Source: Microvelia longipes
Taxonomy: Eukaryota > Arthropoda > Insecta > Hemiptera > Veliidae
Direction: 5' to 3'
DNA length: 64,000 nucleotides
Assembly: GCA_018340805.1 (NCBI GenBank)
Contig: JACMZG010001913.1
Location: forward strand, 12,682,097-12,746,096
Shown here: in pieces, positions 12,725 to 24,395 of the stretch
How positions within the stretch are numbered: the first letter of the stretch is position 1
How the letters are laid out: every line of letters begins with the position of its first letter
Position numbers and translations under genes: made by a program
The notes under the pieces: model-generated
The model's database searches: none
What the model was told of the DNA's origin: nothing
What the model saw: only the letters and a program-made list of their open reading frames with translations

Positions 12725-13870
12725 TGTGTAAATATATTAAATTGGAGCCAAAAATTTATGAGGTAAAAGGTATTTTTTTGTAACAGAAGAGATTAAATTT
12801 AGTCCCTTAATTCCTTCAATATTAGCCAATATTATTTTTCCTTCACTGATATTTACGTATATTGTGTTATTTCGTGAATCCAGGGTTAGTTTAATATGTG
12901 GACCCTAGTTATGATAAACCTACGCATACAATACGTATTTAGAACAGCATTTACCTTTTCGATATCATTTTAAGGAAGTATGGCTGTAATAGTATATTAT
13001 GCTGCTAGGTAGCAAAATGGAATTAAAATCCTTTTGCTTTTTCACATCTGTCACCAATCACCTGATTGGAGGCAGATGTTACCGTCTGCTTAAAAAACAA
13101 ATAGCGATTCCATACTAAGGTATAGAATATTGCAAAAGCTCAAAAGAAGTGGGGTACTAAAGAACAAATTTAAGTCCAAACTTAATTCAATTAAAACTTT
13201 TGAAACGAAAGAAATTTATAACATAATGTTAAAAAGAAGTGGATTATTGTCTATGCCTACCTCATTTACTACTAAAGTATATTTGAAAGTATATGTATAT
13301 ATAAGTATAAGTATATAAGTATAATAGTATAAGTATTATATACATAAGTATAAGTAAGTATATGTATATGTAAGTATATGTGAAAGTATATGTAAAGTGT
13401 ACTGTAAAGCATTTATTTCTAAACTTTCAATTTTACAAAATTTTTAACATCAAAAGAGTTCTTAAATATAATTTAATATCGAGTACAATAGTTTTTCTTG
13501 TAATTAAATGTATGAGCTTTGATGTACCTAAAGCTTATATTTAATGGCTATGTAGGAACCACATCACATCTTTCCTTTACAGGATATACCTTCTCAAAGA
13601 AAATTAATTTCAGCACTAGCGTAGGATGATGAAAGTATTAGAGGAATGTTCTCAAGGTTAATGTATATTTAGGAAAATTACCAAGATATTTTGGTATAAT
13701 CTTACAGCTTACTTTTGTTTGCCATTTATTTCAGTTTTCGCAGAAACATTGAGGTTTTAAAACAAAGGTATTAATTCTTAGATTAAGAATAATTCTTAGG
13801 AATCACATTTGTTTTACCGAAGAACTTAGTGATTTTTATAAAATTTTCCTTGTATATAACGAGCACAATA
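12725..13870. other. AT-rich noncoding with GTATA simple sequence
   Basis: At 13275-13395 there is an imperfect AAGTATATGTATATAAGTAT simple repeat. Nothing else is recognised. Confidence 0.4.
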
Positions 13871-13879
13871 ATTGCATAC

Positions 13880-14006
13880 ATTACGCACATTACGCAAGTA
13901 CATTACGCAAGTACATTACGCAAGTACATTACGCAAGTACATTACGCGCAAGTACATTACGCAAGTACATTACGCGCAAGTACATTACGCAAGTACATTA
14001 CGCAAG
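13880..14006. repeat. 13-bp microsatellite (ACATTACGCAAGT)n
   Basis: About ten copies. Two carry an extra GC (ACGCGCAAGT). It abuts a SINE-like head beginning near 14020. Confidence 0.9.
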
Positions 14007-14017
14007 GCCGATAATGA

Positions 14018-14215
14018 GCATATGTGCCTTCGTGGTTTAGTTTGTTAAAGCGTTAATATTGGTTTACTGACTTTTGATAACATCGAGGCCTCGAGTCTAA
14101 CTATATTCACATGATCAAAATTAAAATTTTAAAATTTAAACGAAGAGATGGCGAGCTTTCAGCCTCATGCCCATACCTGAGACGTGAGGCGGTCGCACGA
14201 CGCGGCCCAACAATA
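14018..14215 (+). mobile_element. tRNA-derived SINE relic (family 2)
   Basis: CGTGGTTTAGTTTGTTAAAG followed by CGAGGCCTCGAGTCTAAC resembles diverged A and B boxes. The downstream sequence through GGCGGTCGCACGACGC could be the body. The head is similar in layout to the copies at 55398 and 63612 (minus). Ends are uncertain. Confidence 0.4.
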
Positions 14216-15375
14216 TAAGTTCGTTCTACTAATAGAGTATATTATGAAAGTGGCATACTGCCTCAATATAAGCCAATTTCATAATTTATTAGTAGAAAAC
14301 ATTATATTGCATATGATGTCACTCAATAAATTTCGAACTTATGCGAACAAAAAAATTAAAGTTCGTTTATGTGTTTACCGTACATAGTAGTATTAGTAAA
14401 TTAATTCTCAGCTTGATTTCTCAATTTTATAAGTCTTGTGATTTTTTAAATAATTTTCTGGGTCATTATTGTGAAATTTTAATAATAATTAAGAAAACAT
14501 TAATACATAAGTAACTTCCAAAGTGGCCCGCGAAGTAGAGGCTGGAAAGCGGACAGTCACCAAAAACCATGTTTTACTAAGCTCTTGTTATAAATAAGTT
14601 TTAATGGTTAAAAATATCTTAAACTTAAAATCAAAAAGAAATAAATACATTTTAGATTTTAAGCTGCAAATCAGCTGACTTGAAAAAAGTGTCTTTCTCA
14701 GAGAACACAAATTTCCCTCAATTTACCTGCCACACTTGCTCTCTTTCTTCTATTCACCCCCCCCCCCTTCACTTCCTGTGGTAATGTAACGCTATCAGAT
14801 TTCCAGCTTTATTTATAGCTTACCTTTTTGCCAAAGTTAAAAGGCGTCACACCTCCGTTTGAATTTTTAAAAGAATGTTATCAACTCACTAAAGCTGCTT
14901 TTAATGGAGCTATAAGTAATAAAAAAAATCCAAATATCCATTTTTCCCCAGCACAAATTCTAAGCTTTTTTCAATTTCAAAGTCTATTTTTTTATATTTT
15001 CGCGTGACTATAGCAAAGCCAATATCAGCTTTTAGCTTTAATAACAGCGTAAATAAAGGAGAAAAATGTAAACCTTTGTAGCCTCGTATCCTATAAAAGC
15101 TGCCCACTTTATTATGGAAGAGGCGACGTCTTTCCTATTTGAAATATTCTGGTCATTCCATGATACATTATAGTATGAATTTTTTGTAGTCTAAGCCACA
15201 AAAATTTCGTTTTTAATTTATGTACAGAAAACAACCTCATTTATCTCCTATATTAACCTAGTAATGCTTTTTATCAGGAATACACGTCAAAAGAATAGAA
15301 TAAATACAGTTAAATATGACCAGGCTCGAATCTCTATTAATAAGCAAAAGAGCTTTGCTTCGCTCGAAAGATTCG

Positions 15376-15376
<1 letters not shown>
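14216..15376. other. AT-rich noncoding stretch
   Basis: Nothing supportable. It includes a C(11) run near 14757 and ends in a GCTTCGCTCG fragment just before a (TA)n tract. Confidence 0.4.
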
Positions 15377-15440
<64 letters not shown>

Positions 15441-15443
15441 TAG
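15377..15443. repeat. (TA)n tract
   Basis: About 67 bp. It is immediately preceded by a GCTTCGCTCGAAAGATTCG remnant of the GAGCGAAGCGAG family. Confidence 0.95.
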
Positions 15444-16500
15444 GCTATATTGCTAGAAAATATAGTAAGAAAAATAAATATAAATTAATGATAAATTATT
15501 ATTATTATTTAATTTTTAGGGAGTAAAGAAGAACTTTTCATTCCCAAGAAAATAATAAGTGTTTCTTATTTTTGGGTTAATAGAGCCAATTATATAAACT
15601 TTTTAGGGGAGCATTTTTTTATACAGGTAACCAATCAATTTTTGTAATTTTCCCGGGGGTGACACCCTAAAAATTTATAAGGGGGTCCGACCCTAAAAAA
15701 TATAATAAAATACAGCACAACGTATTAAAATAAAATCAACGTCTAGAGATAAAATCTTGTATGCTCTTAGGAAGCAAAATTAGTCCCCCTCGCAATTACC
15801 CCCCTCGGCTTAGCCTCGGGGGTTGAAAGTGATAACTCCCTCGACTTTGCCTCGGCAGTTGAACACATAAATCCCTCGGCTTCATCTTAGGAGTTAAATA
15901 CTTAGGTTCCCTTGGCTTACGCCTTAGAACCCAACTAACTGCTCAGGGAAATAAGAGCATTCTTTACTCCCTTGGTGCATAAATAACTATTCTGTCCTTC
16001 AGTATCACAAGAATGACAGAACTCATTTAATTATTGATTAACTACTGGTGACTGCTTCTTCCATCTGATGTATGCTGTAATTCTGATACCTACTTCTAAG
16101 TTGCCATGAAACACGAATTTAGGTTACACGTATTGGATGTTCAAGTTTTATTTCATTATCAATATTAGTCATTAATGATTCGAGAATTTTCAACAATGTA
16201 CAATCTAATAATTTTAAGATAATAATGCTATAAAACGAGAGATCGGCCAATAAAGCAGGTAAATTCTCAAATTTACGGAAGGCATTTTAATTAAACTTAA
16301 TTTCTATGATCGCGCAGTATAAAATCACTTTATACTGCTAGGCTATTAACTTTACATTGGCTATTAAAAATCAATGATAAAATAAACTATAAAATTCCTG
16401 AAACAATGAAACCAGACAATACAGTGGTTCGATAAAGGAGAGAGGCGATGACGTCCAAATAAAAAGGTCACAGGTCCTTGTTGAGCTTACTTGAGGAAAA
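15444..16500. other. Noncoding with degenerate CCTCGG-rich repeats
   Basis: At 15785-15975, TCCCTCGGCTT and related words recur at irregular 45-60 bp spacing, suggesting an old minisatellite. No coding sequence is visible. Confidence 0.4.
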
Positions 16501-16913
16501 TGTTTCTCCTAAAGCAGTGGCTCTCGACCTTTTTCACTCACCGCCCGTTTTAGATTCTTAAATTTTCCATCGTCCCCTTTGTTAATCGGGAGGGGGGAGG
16601 TAGACATTATTTAAGAAAATTATGTGTGTGTACATAACATACCAAGGAAGTTTATTTAATAAGTTAAAATAATCTTAATCCAAAATAATAATCTGATTAT
16701 TATATTGCAGCCTATTTTGCTAACTATTTAGCGCTGCTGAACAAAAACAAAAAAAAGACCTGTATCATTTGATACTACATGAAACATGTATGTACATTGT
16801 CAACATAGTTGACATAATATAATTGTGCGAGAGACACCTAGGAAATGTAACAAGCAAAAAGCAATGCTACATCTGGGAACTGTTCCATCATTCGTCATCA
16901 TTGATGGCTCCAC

Positions 16914-16969
16914 ATGATGTCATGACCCACTCTGTTTACGTAACGAAACAGAGTGGGTCATGACATCAT
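16914..16969. repeat. 24-bp perfect inverted repeat, 8-nt loop
   Basis: Arms 16914-16937 and 16946-16969 are exact reverse complements (core ATGACCCACTCTGTTT) around ACGTAACG. Confidence 0.95.
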
Positions 16970-17546
16970 CTTAGCCTAAACTCACACCTTCAGAATAAAA
17001 ATCAATAAATTTAAATTCCAAAGAATATAATATCAAGTATTTACCAAAGACGAGCGATGCTCTGTATTGAGTTTGATGCCCCACTTTGTGGGACATGGCA
17101 TTATGTCGTGATTATAAACAAGAGGCTCCAAATGCCTCTTGTTTTAATTTTTGATGATTTAGCGAAATAGGTAATTGTAGTTTGAAAAATATCATATTCG
17201 GGACAGCAAAACTAGACCTATAGTCTGGTTTTTGAGCCGAGTTTCAACTCTATAGCATAAACACAGCGGGAAATATGCGTGACAGTGACACACAGACAAG
17301 TAGACTCTGTGATGAAGAAGGTAATAGAAAATTTTAAATTTTATTAATTAAATACCCAAGTTTGTTGGGGCACACTCGGACTTGGGGGTACCATTGATGA
17401 AAACTAATATAACAACTTTGTTGTTCATCGCATTTGTTCTCGCGAGATCTTTATAGGAAATTGCTACAATAAAGGCATTGCATTGTTCATGATGCGAGGC
17501 CAGGGAGCAAAAGAAATACAATTTTGTAAATGGAGGTGCTACTATG

Positions 17547-18043
17547 TAGAATCAAGGATGTTGAATACAGGGGATGGCGCACTAAGTCATACAAAAAAGT
17601 GACCCCCTCGAAAACCAAAAAATAGAGAGAATTTAACACGAAACACATGTCAAACCAACTGCACATGCTTGGTACAAATTGGTACAATTGCTTACAATTC
17701 TTATTACAGGGGAGGTCTTAAATTTTAGAGGTAAACTTACCTCTCAATGGTTTCCTATTGCTTAAGAAGGCTAAATTATCACTGACTAAAGTGGCTAAGT
17801 ATAATCCAAAATTTAAAAATTAAATAAGGACAAATGACTTAGCAAGAACCACAAATGTAACAACTAAGAGAAGCACAGAAGAGAGTTGAGAAGCATACTT
17901 GACAACCTTGCGCCTTGTGTTTGGCGTCTTTTTTCATTTTAACCATGGCGAAGGTAAGTTTGCTCCTATTTCTCTATCTCATACAATTTCCATGGGGTCA
18001 GAAATGTTCCTTAATGCGTCATCCCCTTTATTCAAGATCCTTG
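17547..18043. repeat. Long imperfect inverted repeat (foldback) inside the hAT-like element
   Basis: Left arm GGATGTTGAATACAGGGGAT (from about 17556) continuing GGCGCACTAAG; right arm, read inverted, GGATCTTGAATAAAGGGGAT continuing GACGCATTAAG (to about 18043). The central 390 bp is unrelated between the arms. Confidence 0.6.
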
Positions 18044-18865
18044 TGTAAAGAGGACGCACATAGATTAGGCTGCATTGAAGTTGACATGATAAAACAAAAC
18101 ATTCACAAATCAATATAAAAAAATCAAGTACAAACTAGTTATACATAAATATTAAGAGAGAAAAGCGCTTCCTTACTCCCTAAAAACTAGTCAATAAACT
18201 GCACAATCATTATCTGGAGATAAAATTTATAAACACTTCACCTAGTAAGCTAAAAATCAAACTTGAATTGTATTATTTTCTTAAATTATATAAATCCTAT
18301 ATTTATGTTTGATCAAATAAACTTGATTCAAGCTATACACAAATGGCGTGCAATTTAGACATTTTGTTGCAAGGGTATTTCAAGTTTAACAAATGTTTGA
18401 TCATTTAAATATTTTTTAAACAAATATTCAAACTAAATTTAAACTTAAATTACACTTTACACGGACAGCAAAAGCGTAAAAAAGTGTCAACAAGCCCAAA
18501 ACAAGCTTATTTTAAGTCAAAGAGACTAATAATAAATAATAAGTATTAGTCTCCTTGTTTTAAGTCAACGTGCTTTAAGATCTTTATTCAAGATTCTTGT
18601 GTAGAATAAAACTAGACATCTATGGTCTACTTGTGAAATTATGTTACCTGATATTTTTATTTTGCTGCTAGCCTCTTATATTACTCCTTTACGATTCGTC
18701 GCTCCCTTCATAGCCCCCTACGTCACATGAACCACCAGGAGGCGATATTGCCCACGTTAAGAACGACTGTACTAGAGGCAGATCAACGATGTTGCTATTT
18801 ATACAACTAAACATAGAATAGTGCTCTTGGTTCTATTAACTGTAAAAGTTAAAGTCTTTTTAAAG

Positions 18866-19190
18866 GAGATATTTGGTTTACAGAGTGTGTGTATGTGTGT
18901 GTCTGTTATCATCGTAGCTCTCAGCGATTAAAACTTGGAAAGAAAATTAATCTTTAAGTCTAGTTATGGCGTCCGGAAAATATTTTGTGTGACGTCATTA
19001 AACCGCAATATAATGACGGCAAACATTTCGATTATTTATAAAACGAGTAAAAATGTGTGGATCGGTTTGAGATGTGGTACGCATGTAAGGAGCATATTTG
19101 CCAAGTTTCATCTCAAAACCAGCATTAGTTTAATTTTTATCGAATGACTTTGTTCGTTTGTAAAAAATCGATAAATAATCCAATGGAGTT
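18866..19190 (+). repeat. Dispersed repeat family R copy (partial)
   Basis: GTGTGTCTGTTATCATCGTA, GCTCTCAGCGATTAAAACTT and a following GACGTCATTAAACC align in order with the copies at 38660, 53296 (plus), 24880 and 40378 (minus). The usual GTAGGTATATAG leader is missing. Confidence 0.6.
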
Positions 19191-19280
19191 AAAACTAGTA
19201 TATTTATTTCCCTTGTTATAATAAATAAGTATACCAAGTTTTGTTTCAATACGACAAGTATATTAACTGTTTTGTTGGAT

Positions 19281-19446
19281 CATAAAAGTTATGCAGCATC
19301 GAGCTAAGTGATGGATGGCCGTTAAGAATAAAACTAATGCATTTACTATCGAGAACAAGCGAAGCAAATCCGAAGCAGAGAGGATGAGCGTAGCGAATCC
19401 GATGTAATGAGAAAATGTTCCAAGGCACCCCCAACTCGATTTTTTG
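19281..19446 (+). repeat. 5S-rRNA-like SINE copy
   Basis: ATGCAGCATCGAGCTAAGTG and ATGGATGGCCG are a degraded 5S-like head. They are followed by GAACAAGCGAAG, GAGGATGAGCGTAGCGAATC, GATGTAATGAG and a T-tract, matching the family order. Confidence 0.55.
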
Positions 19447-19671
19447 TTATAACCTCATGTCAACTTTATGACGTCACAGTGCTGTAAAATTCATCGGGTA
19501 CTTACAAATGAGTAAAAACGAAGAATATAAGTAGGAAGTTCTAGTTTGTTTCTTCACAATCACTTTAAAGTACAAATTTATAACTCAACGATTCTATATC
19601 AAATAATTTAAATATTATAATAAGCACTATTTGCGGCAACTTTCTTAAAACTTATCGTTTAAACAAGAAGT

Positions 19672-19991
19672 CATAGAGATATATACTAGAGGGGACATAG
19701 CCTATCTTAATACATTGAGAGACCTGAAACATTTTTAGTGGGGCTCTCAGGGGCTCTGTGTAACCTCATTGAAACCTCCTCCAAGAGGGAGGTAAGGTTA
19801 TAATTAATCAATTGTTGTCGGCTTCCCACAGATTGTTTGTGTTGTGATTTGTATTTTAAACATTCTACTATATAATTTACTGTTTTTTTGTTCTGTTTAT
19901 TTGATGAAAATGATAATCGAATGTGGTCAGGTTACTTTTTCGATGTTTCAAAATTCAACCAATAGGGCCCCTCTAGTAATATATCTCTATG
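19672..19991. mobile_element. 320-bp TIR MITE (family M)
   Basis: The left terminus CATAGAGATATATACTAGAG and right terminus CTCTAGTAATATATCTCTATG are inverted repeats with one indel. A second copy at 54266-54871 shares the interior (CTCTGTGTAACCTCATTG, TTTCGATGTTTCAAAATT), and a right-end fragment lies at about 39350-39430. No ORF is present. Confidence 0.8.
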
Positions 19992-20142
19992 CAAGAAGTA
20001 CATAAACATGACTATTAAAAATGCAAACATCGTATTTCGTTCTAAAAAAAATATTAAAATAAAAACAGGTTAGCCAACAGAAGCCTTTATAGTAGTAATT
20101 CTATTTTAAGATTTATTATTTTTAATGTTAAAAAGTTTAAAA

Positions 20143-20609
20143 TTTTTTTTTTTTTTTGAGGTAGTACGTAATTGAGCACTTTATTGGACCGTTTTTAGTA
20201 TGAGAAGCCAATCATTATTGTACTAGGAGGTTATTTAGTACTTTTCACCTCCGAGGACAATAATGATGTAAAAAAACTCCTAGGACGTAAAAGTAATTCA
20301 TATATTGCCGCCATTACTGTAATGTAGCGTGTTCAAAAAAACAATCTGTGTTAAACCCCTCATGTGGTTTATTTAAAACATTCATTTTGTTTCTGTTTTT
20401 GTTCGTAGACTAATTTTTTTCGTTTTTAAAAGGTGTTTTAATTGACAATTTGTGTGTGTTTATTTGTAAAGCTTTTACATTTTTGAGTAAAAGTGTGAAG
20501 CTATGAATGAATTCAATGACGACGATAATATGGAGTTAATTGGACGTTTGTTTTTTTTTTAATTAAGTATATAGCGCAATTTATTTAATGAGTGCTACCT
20601 CAAAAAAAA
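20143..20609. mobile_element. MITE with TTTTTTTGAGGTAG termini (467 bp)
   Basis: TTTTTTTGAGGTAGTAC on the left is matched by GTGCTACCTCAAAAAAA on the right (one mismatch). The interior is noncoding. Confidence 0.6.
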
Positions 20610-20614
20610 TAGTG

Positions 20615-20730
20615 TATGCCATTCGGCTGAGAATGTCTTTATGTCTTGGCAATTTTTCCCGACTCGCTTCGCTCGTCGGTAAATCTAATTGCCGTGACAT
20701 AAAGACACACTTCTCAGCCTTATGGCATAA
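20615..20730. repeat. Foldback element built around a GCTTCGCTCG core
   Basis: TATGCCATTCGGCTGAGAA...GTCTTTATGTC..GGCAAT folds back on ATTGCC.GTGACATAAAGAC...TTCTCAGCC.TATGGCATA with a few single-base gaps. The loop carries CGACTCGCTTCGCTCGTCGG. Confidence 0.7.
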
Positions 20731-20739
20731 ATAACTATT

Positions 20740-22510
20740 TTATTTTCAAAATTTAAAATTATAATAAAAATACTTAAATTTGTAAATGAAAAAAACTAGC
20801 TTTAAAAACTACGCATTCAAATACACAAACGACAAAAAAATACCTTTACACCCATTAAAGAGATTGTTAGCAGATTTTTACTTAAAATAGCCGATGTTTT
20901 AACGGATATAAAAATTAACGAACGTACCCGGTTGGAAAAGTTGACAAGACTTGTTGCACCTGAGTATCAATCCAGGTTTTGTTGTTGACATATGTGAGAA
21001 TTGTGTAGCTGGTTCAACAAACTACTAATAAAAATTATACAACACTTTACACCCATGACCACATGGATGTTATTTTTTAAAAGGAAATTCGTTAGATGGA
21101 AAGGAACATTTCATACTTTACCAATGCAGAAAGCGGTCGCTAACCCCCACCGCTATTCCCTTGGACCCTCATAACACTACTGTAGCCTTCTTATCGACAG
21201 GTTATAAACATGCCATGCCAAATTATAGGTTTTTACAATTTTGTAGGAGTTAATTGCACGTATTTAATGTTATTATTTCCTTTTTTGAGATTATTTATTA
21301 GGTTTTTTATCCTAAAAAAATACTATTACTTCAGACGCCGGGTTTGGCAGGAGGTTCAACCTTCGGCAGTTGTAATGTGAACAAGATTAAACACGGGGTT
21401 TAACCCTGAGACTCATTTTTATAGGGGTAGAGTCTTATCTAGTCTTATTAGAGTTTTATCAGGTCGGCAAATCGGCATGGAGCATCATTTTTGGGCTCAA
21501 TGTAACCTCATTGAAACCTTATTCATAGATAGTTTACTTTTCAAAATTTATTAAAAAAATATTTCTAGTTAAAATTTCAAAATATTATTATTTAATTTTA
21601 TATTAAAAATAATATTATTTTTTAGAAATAATAATATTATAAAAGTAAACTTCTATCTTTCTAGTTATAATACCTCTATGGTCTCAACCTATTTTCAGCA
21701 TTTTCCTAGTTTTTACAGACAAATTCCAGGTTTATTCATTAAAAGTCAGTCCACAGATTACCTAGGAATCCCTCTTCGGCGCTTCAGCAAACTCCTCTAT
21801 AATATTGACTATTTTTTTTTCGGGCGGCTGTTAAGTATGCACTTTTCATCTTCCAAAAAGTAAGTGACATGCGTGTTTTCCGTCTGCAAAAATTTATTTC
21901 TTGCTAGCCCAATAAATTATATTCTTGTATCACCCCTAAGTTAATTATCAATAATTTAAGTCCGTCAATTTGTCCTTTGCGTTCGTAAATTCTTCGGATG
22001 ATTGTTCATAAACCTTGTATATCTTCGTAGCGTACGTAAAAGATTATATAGATATTATTACTAGAAAGGCTCTATCAGTTAAATTTTGAAATATCAATAA
22101 AGTAACCTGAACAAAGCCTGAACCTAAACAAATCACCTTTGATCATCAATTATTAATTAATCCGATTATTAATCAAATTATCAGTACAAAATTACAGTAA
22201 CTTATATAAAATAGAACGTTTATAATACAAAACCAAACACAAACAAAGTGTAAATAGCCGACAGTGAATGATTTATTAGAACCTTAACACAATCTTGGAG
22301 TAGGTTACAATAAGTTACACTGAGCTCTGAGAGCCCTAACAAAATGTTTCAAGCAATTCATGTATTGTGGGTAAGGGGGCATACTAGTTAATAATTCTTT
22401 TGATAATGATTATTAATAGTACTTTTAATAATCAGTGGCCAGACAATTAATCGATGGCCAGTGGCTAGACACTAAACGTCCTAATAATAACATTTAGCCT
22501 TACATGTTCG
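20740..22510. other. Noncoding; small repeat fragments
   Basis: At about 21345-21440 there is a fragment resembling the repeat at 58570-59440 (AACACGGGGTTTAACCCTGA), and at 21500-21530 a family M fragment. The ORF at 21678 shows no family resemblance. Confidence 0.4.
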
Positions 22511-22520
22511 ATAAAGATTA

Positions 22521-22550
22521 AACCTGCAATACATTTATGTATTGCAGGTT
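22521..22550. repeat. 13-bp perfect hairpin
   Basis: AACCTGCAATACA, loop TTTA, then the exact inverse. Confidence 0.9.
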
Positions 22551-22736
22551 GTGCATTATTGCGTTTAAAGTTTCATTTCAAACGAAATTATACTGTAAAC
22601 TAGATCTGTAAACTACCAGTAATACTGGTACAGTATTACTAAGGTCTCGCCATCAGAAGCGTAACTAAGGGTCCGCATTGTGAGGGGGGGGGGCCTCGTC
22701 ACTTTAAAAAAAAATATATTGTTAAGCCTAGTTAGA

Positions 22737-23276
22737 ATTGTTAATTTTTTCCTTTAACTTTTCATTCATCCTTTTTTTTCATTGTTGTTGTTCGTTAAAG
22801 CAAAATATGATGAGGGGGATTCCAATTATATTAAGAACCACAATTATGGCACTAGATATATTGCTAACATCAATATTCCCACTTGTAGGCTCAACAAATC
22901 ACATCAGTTTCCAAATTTTAATGGAATAAGGTGTTTTAATAATTTACCTGCTTCAATAGTTGTACTTCTTCCCAAAACTTTCAAAAACAGCATTAAAATC
23001 TTGTTGCTTGAGAAAGCCAACTTAAGCTAAAAACTCGTTAACATTATAATAATATGTTAACGAGTTTTTAGCTGATAACTTAGTATTCCCACCTTAAATG
23101 TTAAGTGTTACTCATGAAATGTTATGCTTTTTTTTCTTATATTTCATCAAGTTGGTTATTCAAGTTATGCTGTCTATGTTTATATGCAGTGTTTATATTT
23201 GATTTTCATTGTAAAAGTTGGACAACTGAGAAACTTTGTAATGAAGTACCGTCAAGTATGTAAATAAATAAATAAA
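22737..23276 (+). mobile_element. 5'-truncated CR1-like LINE, 3' end
   Basis: The frame 22782-23030 translates to NHNYGTR, NINIPTCRLNKSHQFPNFNG, CFNNLPASI and PKTFKNSIKILLLEKA. This is the characteristic C-terminus of CR1/Jockey-superfamily reverse transcriptase proteins. It is followed by a noncoding 3' UTR and a short tandem tail (AAAT)n at 23264-23276, as CR1-type elements have. Only about 80 codons of ORF2 remain; the catalytic domain is absent. A 20-bp perfect hairpin (23025-23073) begins within the last codons and extends into the 3' UTR. Confidence 0.75.
23025..23073. repeat. 20-bp perfect hairpin in the LINE 3' end
   Basis: AGCTAAAAACTCGTTAACAT (23025-23044) is repeated exactly inverted at 23054-23073 around TATAATAAT. 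Confidence 0.95.
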
Positions 23277-24200
23277 TTCTAACTTTCAATGATTGGGAAC
23301 CATGTCCCCCATAACATCAAGTTCCGGGTATGTTGTATACATATAATATGTATACAATATTATACATAATATTGTATAAGAATTCACTTCGGGTGGTTCC
23401 TGCATACTAGGAGGATAAAAACAGGTCTATTATGGTACCAACAATAGACTGTTTTTATCCTATTATTCAACAGCAAGCAATGGGGCTCAGAAAACTTAAT
23501 ATAGGTACAATGCTTTGCACTCAAATTCACTAAAACCTTATAGCACTAGAGATATATTATAGAAATCTGGGGACATTCCGAAAAAAAATTTAACCGGGTA
23601 CATTTTATACGATAACCGGATTTAACAGTTCCCCAGTAAAATTTTGAGCAAAAACCTTATTCCATACCATCAAGGAATGATTGACAATACATCATTTTGA
23701 GCAACGCAGATGAATTTTGGTTCACACATGAATCAAGGATTTCTGACATATCAGGAGCTGGAAAAGCTAAATGGCTCCTATAGTGTTTCATAACGTATGG
23801 TTTTAATCCATTTACAACTATTATTATTTATAATCATATGTCTTTATTTATTTACTTCTTATACTTATGTAGTTATTAGTAAATCTTAACCTATATAATA
23901 ACCTCTCCGGAAAGGTCACAATGGACCCACATAAGAGGTCTAAGTGCCTTAGAGATAATCTTCACCGGAAAAAAACTGAGTTTTGCTAAGAAGTGTTTTT
24001 ACTATGTACACCAGTTATTGTATCTATACAATGTATAGATCAATATTGTATACCATTGTATACCATATTGATCTATAAATACTATATAGTATCTGTATAA
24101 ATAATGTATACTAGTATACTTTATATACTATGTATTGTATACAGCGATCATAGGAAGTGGTAAATAATGAAAGTGGCAAAAAAAGAATAAATTCTTAAAA
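23277..24200. other. Noncoding; LINE-like tail fragment and AT palindromes
   Basis: At 23900-23985 the words CACAATGGACCCACATAAGA and GGTCTAAGTGCC match the 3' end of the gag-only element at 44134-44850. At 23330-23385 and 24010-24150 there are GTATAC-rich palindromes. This lies just downstream of the large cuticular gene. Confidence 0.45.
23412..23461. repeat. 19-bp hairpin with one bulge
   Basis: AGGATAAAAACAGG-TCTATT pairs with AATAGACTGTTTTTATCCT across an 11-nt loop. One extra G lies in the left arm. Confidence 0.9.
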
Positions 24201-24213
24201 ACTAATGGTATTT

Positions 24214-24219
24214 TTTATT
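24214..24219 (-). terminator. Polyadenylation signal of the large cuticular gene
   Basis: AATAAA on the minus strand, about 74 nt after the TAA at 24293-24295. Confidence 0.7.
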
Positions 24220-24292
24220 TAATAAAAAACAAGTCAGGTTTTGGTAAAGTTGTTTCAAGAGATAGTTGATGGACTAGGATGTTTCAATTAAA

Positions 24293-24395
24293 TTAACCAA
24301 GGTATGCGTGACCATGACCGAGGAGTCCATGACCGATTAAACTATGTCCAAGAACAACATGGTTATCTGGATCGGCAGCAAGGGTGGCAGCTAAA
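24293..24395 (-). CDS. Exon 14: terminal A-like module with stop
   Basis: 103 nt. Encodes LAATLAADPDNHVVLGHSLI and GHGLLGHGHAYLG followed by TAA. No dibasic motif is present. It is followed by a 3' UTR with AATAAA. Confidence 0.85.

Larger units (their letters stand above)
16515..18769. mobile_element. Decayed non-autonomous hAT-like DNA transposon (2.26 kb)
   Basis: The left end CAGTGGCTCTCGACCTTTTT and the inverse of the right end (CAGTCGTTCTTAACGTGGGC) are imperfect terminal inverted repeats of the hAT kind. The flanking 8-mers are TCCTAAAG (16507-16514) and TACTAGAG (18770-18777), six of eight matching with TA at the centre, as in Buster-type hAT target duplications. No transposase ORF remains inside. 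Internal sequence includes a 24-bp perfect inverted repeat (16914-16969) and a longer foldback (about 17547-17600 with 17986-18043). Confidence 0.6.

Noticed and set aside
17945..17953. ATG-GCG-AAG followed by GTAAGT, resembling a short cuticular-type first exon
   Set aside because: Lies inside the decayed hAT-like element, has no TATA box about 30-100 bp upstream and no matching coding exon downstream on the plus strand.
21678..21863. 61-codon ORF in noncoding DNA
   Set aside because: No recognisable motif, no promoter, and a length expected by chance.
22738..22929. ORF MLIFSFNFSF... overlapping the LINE 3' end
   Set aside because: Out of frame with the recognisable reverse-transcriptase C-terminus at 22782-23030.
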